This document shows, piece by piece, positions 20,294 through 30,774 of a stretch of DNA of 64,000 bases; the stretch's first letter is position 1, and the number at the start of each line of letters is the position of its first letter. Made by a program: the position numbers and the translations under genes. Below the pieces are notes generated by a model. The model ran no database searches. It saw nothing but the letters and a program-made list of their open reading frames with translations, and was not told the DNA's origin. Origin of the DNA: Isoetes taiwanensis (lineage: Eukaryota > Streptophyta > Lycopodiopsida > Isoetales > Isoetaceae); assembly GCA_021234155.1 (NCBI GenBank), contig JAJEKV010000026.1, positions 2,478,001 through 2,542,000 of the forward strand, written 5' to 3'.

Positions 20294-22820
20294 TCATCTA
20301 TTTGAATATTCAAAGAGAATATTCTCTTCTTCTTCTTCTTCTTCTTCTTCTTCTTCTTCTTCTTCTTCTTCTTCTTCTTCTTCCCCCTGACTAATTGATG
20401 TGGATGTTTCTCCAGCAACAGAATTCATCTTTGATTTCAGTTCTGCTGTGAGCCATGCTCCCAAACGTGCTTTGTTCGTGCAATCATCCCTTTTACCATG
20501 AAAGCAATAGGAACAATAGCAAGACAGGCGCCTGTAAGCAACTTTTGCAGGGTTCTTTTTGTCACATGGTCTGATGCAATGAAGTTTAGAGCTCCCACAT
20601 AGTGTTCTCCACTCCTTCCTTTCAGATTTGTCTATACTTTGGGGATCAATATGCCAAAAGAACCTGCAATATAAAACAGATTCATGCAACTTCAAATCTA
20701 AGAAAAATCTAAGAAAAAACAAGAATTTACCTTCTTATATGAGGGTCTGGTGGATTGTTCATCATGTGCCAGTGCATGAAATCCACAATGTCTTTGGCAC
20801 GCTCCAATTTCCAGGTCTCATACTTCAATTGCTCTCTTGCCAAAATCCTTTTCAATATTGCACCTTGTCCATCATGTTCTCCTTTGCCATGAGAACTGGC
20901 AAAGAAATTCCACTCATACTCAATTCCTTCACTACACACATAGTTCCTTCCTAAATACCAGAAAGGCCTTGCTCCTTTAAACTGGGATGTGCAACCATCA
21001 CTCCAAAAAATATGTTTTCTTGTACTCAATGTTCTCAGGCTCTAAGCCACCAAAGATCTACTTTCAAGCAATGTTGTACAAACTCGATTGCTATGCTCCC
21101 CACAATCATCCGAAATATAAAAGTGCACTTCCTTTATAATTCTCCTCTCGATTAGTCTTTGATGGTCTCCTCGACTTGTCTTCTTCTTTCTTTTCAGCTT
21201 ATCCCACTCTGCTTCTCTTTGCTCTGCCTCTTTAACTTCTATCTCCTCTATCTCGGCTTGGGTTGCATGTCTATATGTGATATGAACCGAATTGAGGCAC
21301 CTGTCCATGTGCCGCGATTGGCAAGATTGTGCCTCCCTCCGAATTTTAAAACTGTAATTTTCAGCAAAGTCAATTCTGAGACAATTGCATCTTCGTGAAA
21401 GGTATCCAAACACGCCCTGGTGCTTTGTTCGCCAAGCAGTGTGCCACATAATTGTGTGTGATAAATTGTACCATTGTCTTGGAGGCATGCTTCATGAACT
21501 GGGGCAGACTCTCGTTCTTGTATGCAAGTCTTGTTACTTTTGCTGGTTTCCTCCCTCCCATTTTTTTCTTGGTAGTCTCCTTCATGTATCCAACTTCTTG
21601 CTGATTTCAGACCATGAACATTTCTGTCAGTTTGCAGTTTGTTAACAAAGCATGTTACACGAGCACAATTTAATTAAGCCAAACAGAATACCTTTTCAAA
21701 CTGTTTCCACTCCACCTTGTAATCAGTTTCCATCTTCTCCTTAGGACAAAAAGCAAACCTGTTTATAACACCACAATTAAAGTTACTGAGCAGTAATATC
21801 TTTAAACATCATACTTTTCAGCCCAAAATCTTTGCATGCCAACTTGCAGACATTGATGTTTGTGCCATTCTTCATCTTCTTCTTTAGAGCAGACCATTTG
21901 CCTCCAAAAATCACTAGTGGATTTATAAACATGGTCAAATGTGCGATGTGAAATCTTCATTTCATTGAATTCCTTTTTGAAGGCCATGTAAAATTGCAAC
22001 TATAAACAAAGCAGAAATACAGAGTTCCAAAAAAAATTAAAAGCAGCAATCTAGTAAAGCAGAACAAGTGGTAAAACATATAAAGCATAATAATTACCTG
22101 AGAAATTTCAAGCAGTTGTATTGGATGATCAATTCTTTCACCATCTTTTGTAACAAACTTTCTCACATGCTTCCTGTGTGGTGAGACTCTTGTGTTTTCT
22201 GTCCAGAACTTGTAAACAGAATTTTTAACCTCATCAGTTATTGCATCTGATCTCTTTTTCCTTGAAAACATTGACCACGGACCACATTCTTGTTCTGCCA
22301 TTACTCTTCTTCTGGTTGCTGCAATAACAAATTTTCTTGATACATGAAGGAGGCATGCAACTGCAGACTGGTTGGTTTTGTTTGCTGTTGAAGATACCAT
22401 TTGCAATGTGGACTTTCTTGCTTGCATTATATCTGTCTTCCTTAGTTTCTTTTGCTGATTGAGTGTCTCTTGAACATTTCTAATGACATTCTTCATGATC
22501 TTGCCTTGATCATGATCAACAAAATCCACCTCCAGTGGCAATTTCTTCTTCACTCTCTTCACAAATCTGTGCACCACCAGTGCCTTATCCCCTTCTTTCA
22601 AAGGCTTTATGATATTATTGAAATAATCGTCCAAACTCTTGGATAATTCTTGAAGCCTTCTCGCACTCAAGCCGCTGTCAACTTCAGGCTGGATATTTTC
22701 TTTCTCCCTCTCCCTATCTCTTTTCCGCTGTCTAGATTGCCTTCTTCTCTCGGCTTGAATTTCCCGGAAAATTTGAAGTCGCTTTTCTTCATCTAAATCT
22801 GATCATGCTGATTGATCCAT
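20294..22820 (-). pseudogene. DDE-type transposase (DFAENYS / SDGC / HGKGEHDG family), multi-exon, broken
   Basis: ATG at 22,820. The N-terminus is basic (RRRQSRQRKRDREREKEN). Exons then encode a helical region (LSKSLDDYFNNIIKPLKEGD) and SAVACLLHVSRKF. An intron at 22,000-22,097 joins in phase (LLEISQ to LQFYMAF). The next part is GGRKPAKVTRLAYKNESLPQ. The RNase H-like core has IDFAENYSFKI (first Asp), YISDDCGEHSNR, FWSDGCTSQFKGARPFW (second Asp), then FFASSHGKGEHDGQGAILKR (third acidic site), and finally LHCIRPCDKK and LSCYCSYCFHGKRDDC, a cysteine-rich segment. Lesions: TGA at 22,803-22,805 near the start, TAG at 21,042-21,044 inside the core, and a frameshift just before IDFAENYS. Together with the TIRs this is the element's own transposase. 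It would act in the nucleus on the 29-bp TIRs. Superfamily uncertain (Sola-like is my best guess). Confidence 0.75.
20325..20383 (-). repeat. (GAA)n microsatellite encoding poly-Glu
   Basis: About 19-20 GAA/GAG codons in frame with the transposase C-terminal part (SISQGEEE...). A shorter, interrupted (GAA)n is at 16,517-16,551 in the next exon. Length is probably polymorphic. Confidence 0.9.
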
Positions 22821-23117
22821 TTAGAATCGTGTTGTACAGAGAATTGTGTTGTACAGAGAAACCGTGCTGCACAAAGAAAATTCTGTTCAGGGGTGCAACA
22901 CCGGATCATGCTTCCCGCCATAGCCAAATCCTATTAACTCTCCACGCCATCTCACAACAACCCCGCCAAATTGATTCTTTACCAAATTTGATTTTGCGGG
23001 TAGCCATGTCATCGATCCGGAAGCAATTTGCTAAAAACGGATCATCGCGTTCCCGCTCTCCAAGCACCTCCAAGCACAGCGGACCAAGCACGAAAAGCAC
23101 CGCGTCCGGACGGGTGC
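22821..23117. promoter_or_regulatory. Transposase leader and right subterminal region
   Basis: Holds the presumed promoter of the minus-strand transposase. 22,834-22,880 contains three short repeats of GTGYTGYACARAGAAA. The subterminal part (23,040-23,117) is GC-rich with repeated CCAAGCAC/GAAAAGCAC words, like binding sites near a TIR. Confidence 0.5.
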
Positions 23118-23146
23118 TTTTGTACCCCAATATCTAACTTAGACCC
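23118..23146 (-). repeat. Right terminal inverted repeat
   Basis: Exact reverse complement of 11,599-11,627, followed by the TTAT target duplication. Confidence 0.92.
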
Positions 23147-23150
23147 TTAT

Positions 23151-23823
23151 TCCCAATTAGCCAATAGTTATCTTTGCAGCAAGCTTCAAAATAGTGTATG
23201 CCCCTTGTGGCCTAGCACTTTAGTAGCTGACAGACATATGCAAAACTTCAATTTCTTAGATCTGTCTTAAAAGAAGATGTGTCTCTAATGATTTTGTATG
23301 CACTTTAATGGATAAGTTACCATTTCTTAGCTTTTCTAGCCTTCTATTCTGCCTTTCACCAACTTTAAGTTACGTAGCCTTGTAATGGAACCTATTTTTT
23401 GGGGATAAGGCATTATCCGATTCTATAAGAATGTCATAAAAATTTATATGCTTGGCTTCTAATAGCAGGGGTAAGCTAAATCTGGCATCCAGATTTGCTG
23501 ACTGGATTCAGAAAGAAATCTATTCTTTGTTGAAGGAGATTGATCCCTGTCATGGCTAAACAGAATATACATTTTTTAAGTATTGGATTATGCTTAACGG
23601 CTGCTAAATTGATGGCATATCAATATGAACCATTATATTTATTCACATGCCAGTGCATATAGTATGGCTGATGTTCTTTGCACATTATGTTCCTGCAATT
23701 TCCATTACCACCAGTGATCAATTAATCTTGCTAATTTACCCTCGTTTTTTTTTCTTGTGAAAAGAATTGAAATAACGTTTGCTTGGTTTATCTTTAATTG
23801 GTTTTGTTATCTTGTATTTGCAG
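23151..23823. other. Non-coding flank
   Basis: AT-rich. No gene or repeat seen. It is probably host intergenic or intronic DNA next to the transposon. Confidence 0.45.
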
Positions 23824-24236
23824 ATGGTTTGGTTTGGTTTGGTTTGGTTTGGTAGTCAGGTTGTGTTAGTTCGTGGATATTGTAACTATGATCACGATTC
23901 ACGAAGACAAAACAACCCGGATGATAAGGTGAACCATAGGGATGATAAGGTATGTTTTTTATAGATATGGCTACAAACGTTTCTTTGCATAGATTGATAA
24001 ATATCTCATTAGTAGGAGCTTGAAGCATGATTGTGGATCGGAATGGGACTGGAACAGGCCATATAGTTGCAACTACAATTGGCAGTCTTAATGGCCAACT
24101 AAAACAGGTCTTTTGGCTTACTGCAGATATCATGTGTCCACATTTGAATTAAGCATCCTAACAGCATCTCTTTGCTTTCAGTCAATCAGTTATGTTGCAG
24201 AGCATGTTGTCTGGATCCTTTGGGGTTGTTTTTCAG
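23824..24236 (+). pseudogene. SHAGGY/GSK3-like kinase N-terminal exons, broken fragment
   Basis: Three exon-like pieces with splice sites. 23,824-23,949 ends ...NNPDDKVNHRDDK before GTATGT. 24,016-24,107 encodes IVDRNGTGTGHIVATTIGSL and NGQLKQ before GT. 24,182-24,236 encodes SISYVAEHVV and, after a small deletion, GSFGVVFQ before GT. This matches the plant SHAGGY-like kinase N-terminus (GHI.(A/S)TTIGG.[26 protein letters not shown] pattern, glycine-rich ATP loop). The deletion in the loop, a TGA before exon 2 and absence of the following kinase exons show a pseudogene or a captured fragment. GSK3 kinases act in brassinosteroid signalling. A (TTTGG)n run at 23,827-23,853 lies in the first piece. 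Confidence 0.75.
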
Positions 24237-27200
24237 GTATTGTTCCTTTGCATTTTTACTGGCTACATAGTCTTTGTAAGATGCTGCTCACCTTTAACAG
24301 ACCATTGCGAATATAGTTTTACATCAGATAAAAAAGAGGGGTGCTTTCTTTAGAGCCTTATAGGCATTTTATGTTTGAAGCGTTATGCAAGTCTAAAATT
24401 GTATTCTGTGTCTTTTTCAAGAAAATTGACAAATATGCGTCTTCCGATGGGCAAATTTAGATAATTGATAGTAGTTGGAACTATTCTATATGCAAGCCTT
24501 CATCTAACCCGTGGCATCCCATGACTTATTAATGCTTTTTCTAAGTCTGTGAATTTGCTTATGTTTTGCCTCCCATAGCTGTGGCGATATCTGATAATAG
24601 AAGAAGACGGATTTGTCATGCTTTTGAAGCTTTACTAGGCTGCAATTTGAAGCCAATGCTTTGCATGACGTAGCCAATTGTATATGTAGTTTTGCTCTAT
24701 TGTTGTGGTGAAGAAGTATTTCGTGTTTGGTTTTGATGCCATTGTTTTTTCCTGTTTGTTTATTAAAATAGTGAGATGTGAACTTCACAAGGTAGATATG
24801 GAAGCAATACCGTACTTCTTTAATTACATTGTTCTAAAGACGGAAAAAAAATGTTTATTGCTACTTTGTCAATGGTCTCTTGCTGTCTGGTCACTTGGAT
24901 TGTTTGCTTGGATTGTTTGGTGTCCGCACTGTTCCAAAGAGATATGCTGTTGTGGTATGTTCGCATGCCTAATTTGAATACAATAAATAGCTTTTAACAT
25001 TACTTATTTCTTCACTTAGCTACTTGCTCCTTGGATTATATAATGCATTCCACTAGGGGTATTTTCGGGCTTGAAGCAAATTGAGAATTTCCAGCAAAGG
25101 ATTTTAACGTTTGTTTTTCTGGACTGCTTAGAACTCCTGTTTAGAAATCTAGCTCCTAAGGTATTTCTGCATCGCAATCAGTGTAACTGGAATCTAATTT
25201 GTAAAATATTACTATTGCAACTATTTTGCAATTGTGCATTTGGAGCTCTCCACAGTGGTATAATCCATGTCAAATTTGAGTATGTTAAATAAGGCTTCTT
25301 ATTTCTCCAAAGTTTGTTTATGGCCCTTTGCAAAGCTTAGCAGTGGAAACTTCAACACTCAAGGACATTTTAAAATAGATATTGGCAGTTTAGAGAACCC
25401 ATTGTGTTGATACAATGTGCATTATTATAGACTAGTAATGGTGCCCAGCGTTGCTGGTCATAAGTTGGGAAGAGAAGAGCTAGATATATACTAACTTTGT
25501 AATCTTGATGTAACTTCACATGGAATATATATATTATTAAATTTAGAGCCTAAGTGTTACTGGACTAAAGTTACAAACCTGTCAATTGATGGAATTGTCA
25601 ATATGTGATCTATAGCCAATTTCCTACATTATTTTCTATGTTCAATAATTTTTTGTCCATATCCAATGGGATTTGGACACCCATTGTATGTTCATTAATG
25701 TTTATTTTCCACAGCCAATGGGATTTTTTCGTTCTTGGGCCTAAGTTAAGACCCTATAAATGCCAAGTCAAACCAATCCTAATCGTAAGTAAGTGTGCAT
25801 GTTTTTGTGTGCCTTGACGATCAAGCATGTGTCTAGCAAGGCCATTGGTGGACTTGATAGTTGTTTTGTGTAAAACAATCCAATTCCTCTTAAGAGTAGT
25901 TTGCGTCGATGTAATTTTATAGATTTATGTTCTTAAAAATGTTGGACTTATTTTTAGTGGTTTATAATGTCATTTTTACAAATTTGCTTTCTTAGATACT
26001 TATTTGATGGCTATTACACAAATGAAAGCACTAATTGAATTTGGTTTTCAAAATGGAAAGTGGAAATGACACTTTTTAACATGGACCAACAATGTAGATG
26101 GATGTGTAGAAACAGAAGTGTGAAAAGCATAGCTAAACAGAAAAGGCAAGTAGAATCTTTATGTGTCCTTGGAGGGAGAGATTTAACGTTCACTAAAATG
26201 CAACAGCGACATTGCTTTATGATCTTGCTGCAAAAAACAATTCAATTTGCTCCAATAATACTAACCCACAAGCCTATGCCCACATTGACATAAGTTGTTG
26301 GGCCCCAAAATGGGGCATTCTATTCGTGCCTTGCAATTTTGGCCACATTCTACCATTGGATCTTCGCAACCAATTTTTGTCAATATGCTTTTGATTCCTC
26401 AAGCTAATCTTTCTTTCATATACCAACAATCCAATCCTCCTAGCATCTACGTGTCTATAAATTGAATTTATCTCTAGCATGCACAAAGACCAAATGTCTA
26501 TAGGACGCATATCCAACGTCCCACAAACAAAAACACAAATGTCAATATTCTTTTTGTGGGCACAGACATGGAGACGTAACACGTAATACCTGACTGTGTG
26601 TCATCTCCCCTGAATTTCATGCACTCGATACAGAATTTCAATGGTGCATTCTGGCAGAGAGACAGTATTAGAGCCCATGTATATCATATTAACCATATAT
26701 ATTAGCCTGCAGAATTTCTCTTGCGAGGCATTAGGCGAAGATTGCAAAGGAAAACGTGAGTTCATGTAATATACATGAGCTGTGCCTTGATACCGGTGGA
26801 TGCAAATTGCTCTTTCACCATAGCAAAGCTATCTAGCAGATTCTGTTATGTAATGAATTTTAGTAGATTATTGACCGGACCGTGCTATTTAATATAAGCT
26901 TGGGAGCAACAAACATATTTATTCCCAGGTTAGATAGAAGTCAATCAGAAAGTATCAATCATCAATCTCATCTTTTAAAGAAAAACTTGGCAGTGTAACA
27001 GTTAGACAAACTCGCAAGCTGCCAAGAGAATCTGGATAAAGGATCATAGGAAGCTTCTATGGACAAATTAACCACAGCAGCCAAAAGACACAATGATTCC
27101 AGGGGTCTGGTTAATACATGAATAGTCAATATGAACAAACAATCAGATCCATGGATTAATTATGTCTCTAGGAAATTTAACTCTGGATGCTTTGGATGCT

Positions 27201-27484
27201 TTTGTGGTGTTACTCAGACTTGATGCCCGAGCAAGAAAAACAGTTGCAAAGAGAATAAATAGCTGCGCAGACACCTTTTAAATGCTCTAATATACATCTG
27301 CAGAAAAAATCCAATATGTATGCTCAATTTGCCTTGACGCCCCAGTAAGAAACACAGCTGCAGATAAGGATGAGAAGGCTGCATAGATACAATCCGTCAT
27401 GAAGCAACTCGCTATTCAAGATAGCTATAAGGAATGACAAAAGAAAAAATTAATAGTGCAGAAGAAAGGCACCTAAGACTTTAC
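24237..27484. other. 3.2-kb AT-rich stretch without recognisable genes
   Basis: No supported gene, LTR, TIR or RNA. Short open frames are scattered on both strands without splice-site or family support. Confidence 0.4.
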
Positions 27485-28621
27485 CTGGCTTGTAGCACGA
27501 AGCAGTGCATTCACAGAGAGTCCGTTCACAGAGATCGATGCTCCCATATTCTGGCTTTCACCACTACCAAACATGCCTAATGTGTTCTGCTGCATCATAG
27601 AAACGCTGAAAAAATGTTAAATACAAACTTTTTTCAGCAGATTTCTTACCTACATACATTTATGCAACCCAGGCAATGCCTCTTGTGTTTACCCCTCAAT
27701 AGCCAGCATTGTTACAAAGGTTAAAGATCAGAATGTGAATCCATAAGCTTCGGGCTTCAACTGGCCTGTGTAAATCATGAACTGGCCAGTCTACTTTGAA
27801 TCTCCCTGAGCAAAGGAAAAAAGAAAACAGTTTATTAATTCTGAGAAAAATCCAAATGCAAGCTATGAGATCTATAGGCAAGGCAGCAATTGCTATTTTT
27901 GTCTTTTGAAAAAAATGACTATACCCAAGTAAGAGCAACAGCACAGAAAGAGAAAGTCCAATCGTTTACCTGATGCATCTAGTTTGTCAGCAATAGGATA
28001 GCTCATCTTTGAACAGCTACCTATCGTATCAGAAAGTTTCACCGGATCAAAAAACCCTATAACTTAAGGAAGAAAAAATGAACTGCTTTCATGCATACTT
28101 GCATCCGCTTGCAATAGAATTCATTGCATCTTTGTCAATCTATTCTCAGCTTTTCTCTATCCGATTGATTTAAGAGAGGTATGCAACCTATTTTCGCGGA
28201 AGAAAGGCACCTGATCAAATGGATCCATCTTGTAAACGGGTGCTGTCTCCATAATGCAGTTTTGGCAGCCACATGGACAGTGCGTATTCAATTAAGTGTA
28301 CAAACGTTTCTCAAATTGGCCCAATATATAACCCAACAACAACAATGCAGATAGCCAAAAAAGGACTCACCTTGACACCTTGACAGTGCCAGCCGACACA
28401 AGCTTGTAATTTGCAACAGCTTGCTCCAGAAACATATTAATCAACTCTGTGGCAGTGGAAGATTGTAAAATGCCAGAGCGGAGGGCCTCCAAATGCTCAT
28501 CCAATCGATGAGGTAACGAAACAAAATCAATCCACATAGCATCTGCACCAGAAACACCAGCTCCAATATCTCTGCTGAAATCTAGTGTCTTCTGGAGGGG
28601 TCGACGATGCTGGGGCACCAA
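27485..28621 (-). pseudogene. Unrecognised multi-exon gene fragment
   Basis: Five exon-like pieces with fitting splice sites on the minus strand. 28,621-28,371 (SGADAMWIDFVSLPHRLDEH, ending before GTGAGT). About 28,250-28,211 (ETAPVYKMDPFDQ). About 28,050-27,970 (LSDTIGSCSKMSYPIADKLD). 27,805 to about 27,700 (RFKVDWPVHDLHRPVEARSL). About 27,605-27,485 (NMGASISVNGLSVNALLRAT, ending before GTAAAG). Composition and splice signals look like a real plant gene, but I do not recognise the family and see no start or stop. It may be a partial copy of a host gene. A protein search of the concatenated exons would identify it. Confidence 0.4.
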
Positions 28622-28667
28622 AAGGCAGCGCCAGCCCCAGAGCCTCCCATGTTGGGCAACCTAATAA

Positions 28668-28813
28668 GGAATCAAAAAGAAGAACCTAGACTTTGTTTGA
28701 AGCTTAACGAAGGAAGAAAAGCATCCAGCATGTCTTACAGAATCGACCACCAGCAGGAATCAAAAAGAAGAACCTAGACTTTGTTTGAAGCTTAACGAAG
28801 GAAGAAAAGCATC
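28668..28813. repeat. Direct repeat of 57 bp, 88 bp apart
   Basis: The block beginning GGAATCAAAAAGAAGAACCT at 28,668 recurs at 28,756 with no clear mismatch over about 57 bp. It probably arose by recent local duplication. Confidence 0.85.
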
Positions 28814-29230
28814 TGCTACTGCCGCCCTCGCTAACCCTAGCAAAAAAAACGTGGCATCATCTCCTCCATTGATTTCATCAAATCTGGGCCGTCCAAATTA
28901 GGGCTGGGTCCAACACTTACACTAAAACATTATAATATAAGATGGTTAATCACATGTTATAGCATGTGGGAGAGTTGGAATAATGGTGTTGAGCTTCATA
29001 CAGTTTATATTTATATTGGAAATTGGTGCTAAGCTTTAAATTGTTGATGATGGAATAACAAAAAGATATTTGTTACATATATTTGAACCAAATAAATAGC
29101 AAGTAAAAATATACTTTCATAAACATTTGATGATGTTTATGAAATTCCACATTACACCCTTTGTAAGATATCTCCTACTAGCATTTTCAAACATTCCATT
29201 TGTTTCCTACTTTATTTCTTCATCTAAATG
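28814..29230. other. Non-coding stretch
   Basis: AT-rich; nothing recognised. Confidence 0.4.
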
Positions 29231-29342
29231 CATGAGATTCGACACCGTCGAATTGCCATTTTGGGGAGAGACGAGGCTATATATATGTTTTGGGCTCTTT
29301 CTCCATTATCGGCGTCTTATCACAGCAGTTTTTTGGTCTCAG
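29231..29342 (+). repeat. Promoter-like direct repeat, copy 1
   Basis: 112-bp block beginning ATGAGATTCGACACCGTCGA, with a TATATATA box ('GGCTATATATATG') about 45 bp in. It recurs at 30,304-30,416 with few changes. Both copies end in a 'TCTCAGT' word before unrelated sequence. Confidence 0.8.
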
Positions 29343-29370
29343 TGTCTGCCAAGCATTGATTATTAGTTTA

Positions 29371-29806
29371 TGTTTTCATTCTTTTGCTTCTCTTGCATGC
29401 ACAAATTTGTGGATCTGTAAGTTTTAGGAATGATTCTTGCTCGCTTTGGCTATGGAATTTTTGCTTGCATGCATGGATCTTGAAGGTCCTGCATCGAATT
29501 ATCATGTGATTCGTTCATGTTTTCGTTCCTTTGTGTCTCTTGCATGCACGAATTTGTGGATCTATAAGTTTTATGAGTGATTCTTGCTCGCTTTGGCTAT
29601 GAAAATTTTGCTTGCATGCATAGATCTTGAAGGTACTGCATCAAATTCTCATGTGATTCGTTCATGTTTTCGTTCCTTTGCTTCTCTTACATGCACACAT
29701 TTATGGATCTATAAGTTTTATGAATGATTCTTGCTCGCTTTGGCTCTGGAATTTTTGCTTGCATGCATGGATCTTGACGGTCCTGCATCAAATTCTCATG
29801 TGATTG
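29371..29806. repeat. Tandem repeat, 3 copies of about 147 bp
   Basis: Copies start at about 29,371, 29,519 and 29,665 with the words GATTCTTGCTCGCTTTGGCT and TTGCTTGCATGCATGGATCT in each. Only modest divergence separates them. Confidence 0.88.
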
Positions 29807-30303
29807 AGCGCTTTAAGTATTCTATGATTAACCGGCGATTTCCTTGGACCAATCTGTGGCTGTTTAATATTTTTCCCTTTTTGCTCCCATACCTGTATAT
29901 TTGGAAAAATCGGTTGCTTCCTTTTGTATGTCGCTCTTACTAGTCTGATTCTGATCACCAAGCATAGGTCTTCTTCCCTCTGGTTCAATTTTGTGATCGG
30001 ATTTGTTCTACCCGTTCTTTTCTTCTTCGCTTTTAGCATTCCGAAGTTGTCCCTTTTCTCTGCCGCTTTTTGTTCCGTTGCTTCTTTATAGCATTTGACG
30101 GTTATATGAAATCTTGATTTGCATCCTTCAAGTTATACCTGGTTTACCCTAGTGGTTAAAGTCTTTGACTCATATGTTGGTGGTGAAGGTTGGAGTCTCT
30201 TAATCAACCTCTATTGTGGCAATCACACCTTGCTCATCATCTTATAGAAGTTCTCTTTTGATCGGCCAGTTTTCCCCCTCCAGACGAGTCTATCACCAAA
30301 ATA
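29807..30303. other. Non-coding stretch
   Basis: No gene seen. 30,270-30,302 (CCTCCAGACGAGTCTATCAC) recurs at 37,307-37,331, directly beside the repeat structures there. Confidence 0.4.
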
Positions 30304-30416
30304 CATGAGATTCGACACCGTCGGATCGCCATTTTGGGGAGAGATGAGGCTATATATACGTTTTTGGGCTCTTTCTACATTATCGACGTCTTATCACAGC
30401 AGTTTTTTGGTCTCAG
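30304..30416 (+). repeat. Promoter-like direct repeat, copy 2
   Basis: Second copy of the block at 29,231-29,342, with TATATATA at about 30,350. The spacing of 1,073 bp between copies, with tandem repeats between, resembles a small terminal-repeat element, but no target duplication was found. Confidence 0.75.
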
Positions 30417-30774
30417 TTCCCTCCCTACCCACCCTAAGTTGTTTACATTCATGTTTTTTCATTTTGATTTGTGATTCTATATCGCGTGGCTCGCGTGACC
30501 AGCCCTTCTGTATTTGAGAGGTTATGTTGTTTTAAGATATCATGTTATGTCGCGTGGCTCGCATGACCAGCCCCTTCTCTTATTGGAGGATTGTGATTTG
30601 TCATGGACTAGGCCCCTTGGGAGGCTTCGCCGAGCCGGCGTGATGGCTTCTATTTTTGAGTTAATTGCTTCTTTTTATGTTGTTTCTTTTCAGGTCATCT
30701 CATCCAGCTATGGCGACTTTGTTAAGTTATTTTCCTAACGTCTAATGCATTCTGTTTGTTTTCTTTTCTCCTAC

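Larger units (their letters stand above)
11599..23146. mobile_element. 11.5-kb DNA transposon with 29-bp TIRs carrying transposase, RING and FCP1-like genes
   Basis: Both ends are perfect 29-bp inverted repeats beginning GGGTCTAAGTTAGATATTGG (11,599-11,627 and, reversed, 23,118-23,146). They are flanked by TTAT on both sides (11,595-11,598 and 23,147-23,150), a 4-bp target duplication. GC-rich subterminal regions with short repeats follow each TIR. Inside, a minus-strand multi-exon transposase (22,820 to 16,155) converges with plus-strand genes for a coiled-coil/RING protein (11,895-13,806) and an FCP1-like phosphatase-domain protein (14,751-15,665). A LINE fragment inserted later. From memory, Sola-type elements also make 4-bp TSDs and encode DDE transposases, so that superfamily is a candidate; this is not proved here. 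Stops and frameshifts in the transposase mean this copy is not autonomous. Confidence 0.88.

Noticed and set aside
20170-20418. Poly-Lys frame across the microsatellite
   Set aside because: It is the out-of-frame reading of the (GAA)n tract that encodes poly-Glu in the transposase frame.
23827-23853. (TTTGG)n run as a telomere-like array
   Set aside because: Only about five units of TTTGG, not the plant TTTAGGG repeat, and it lies in a kinase-exon context.
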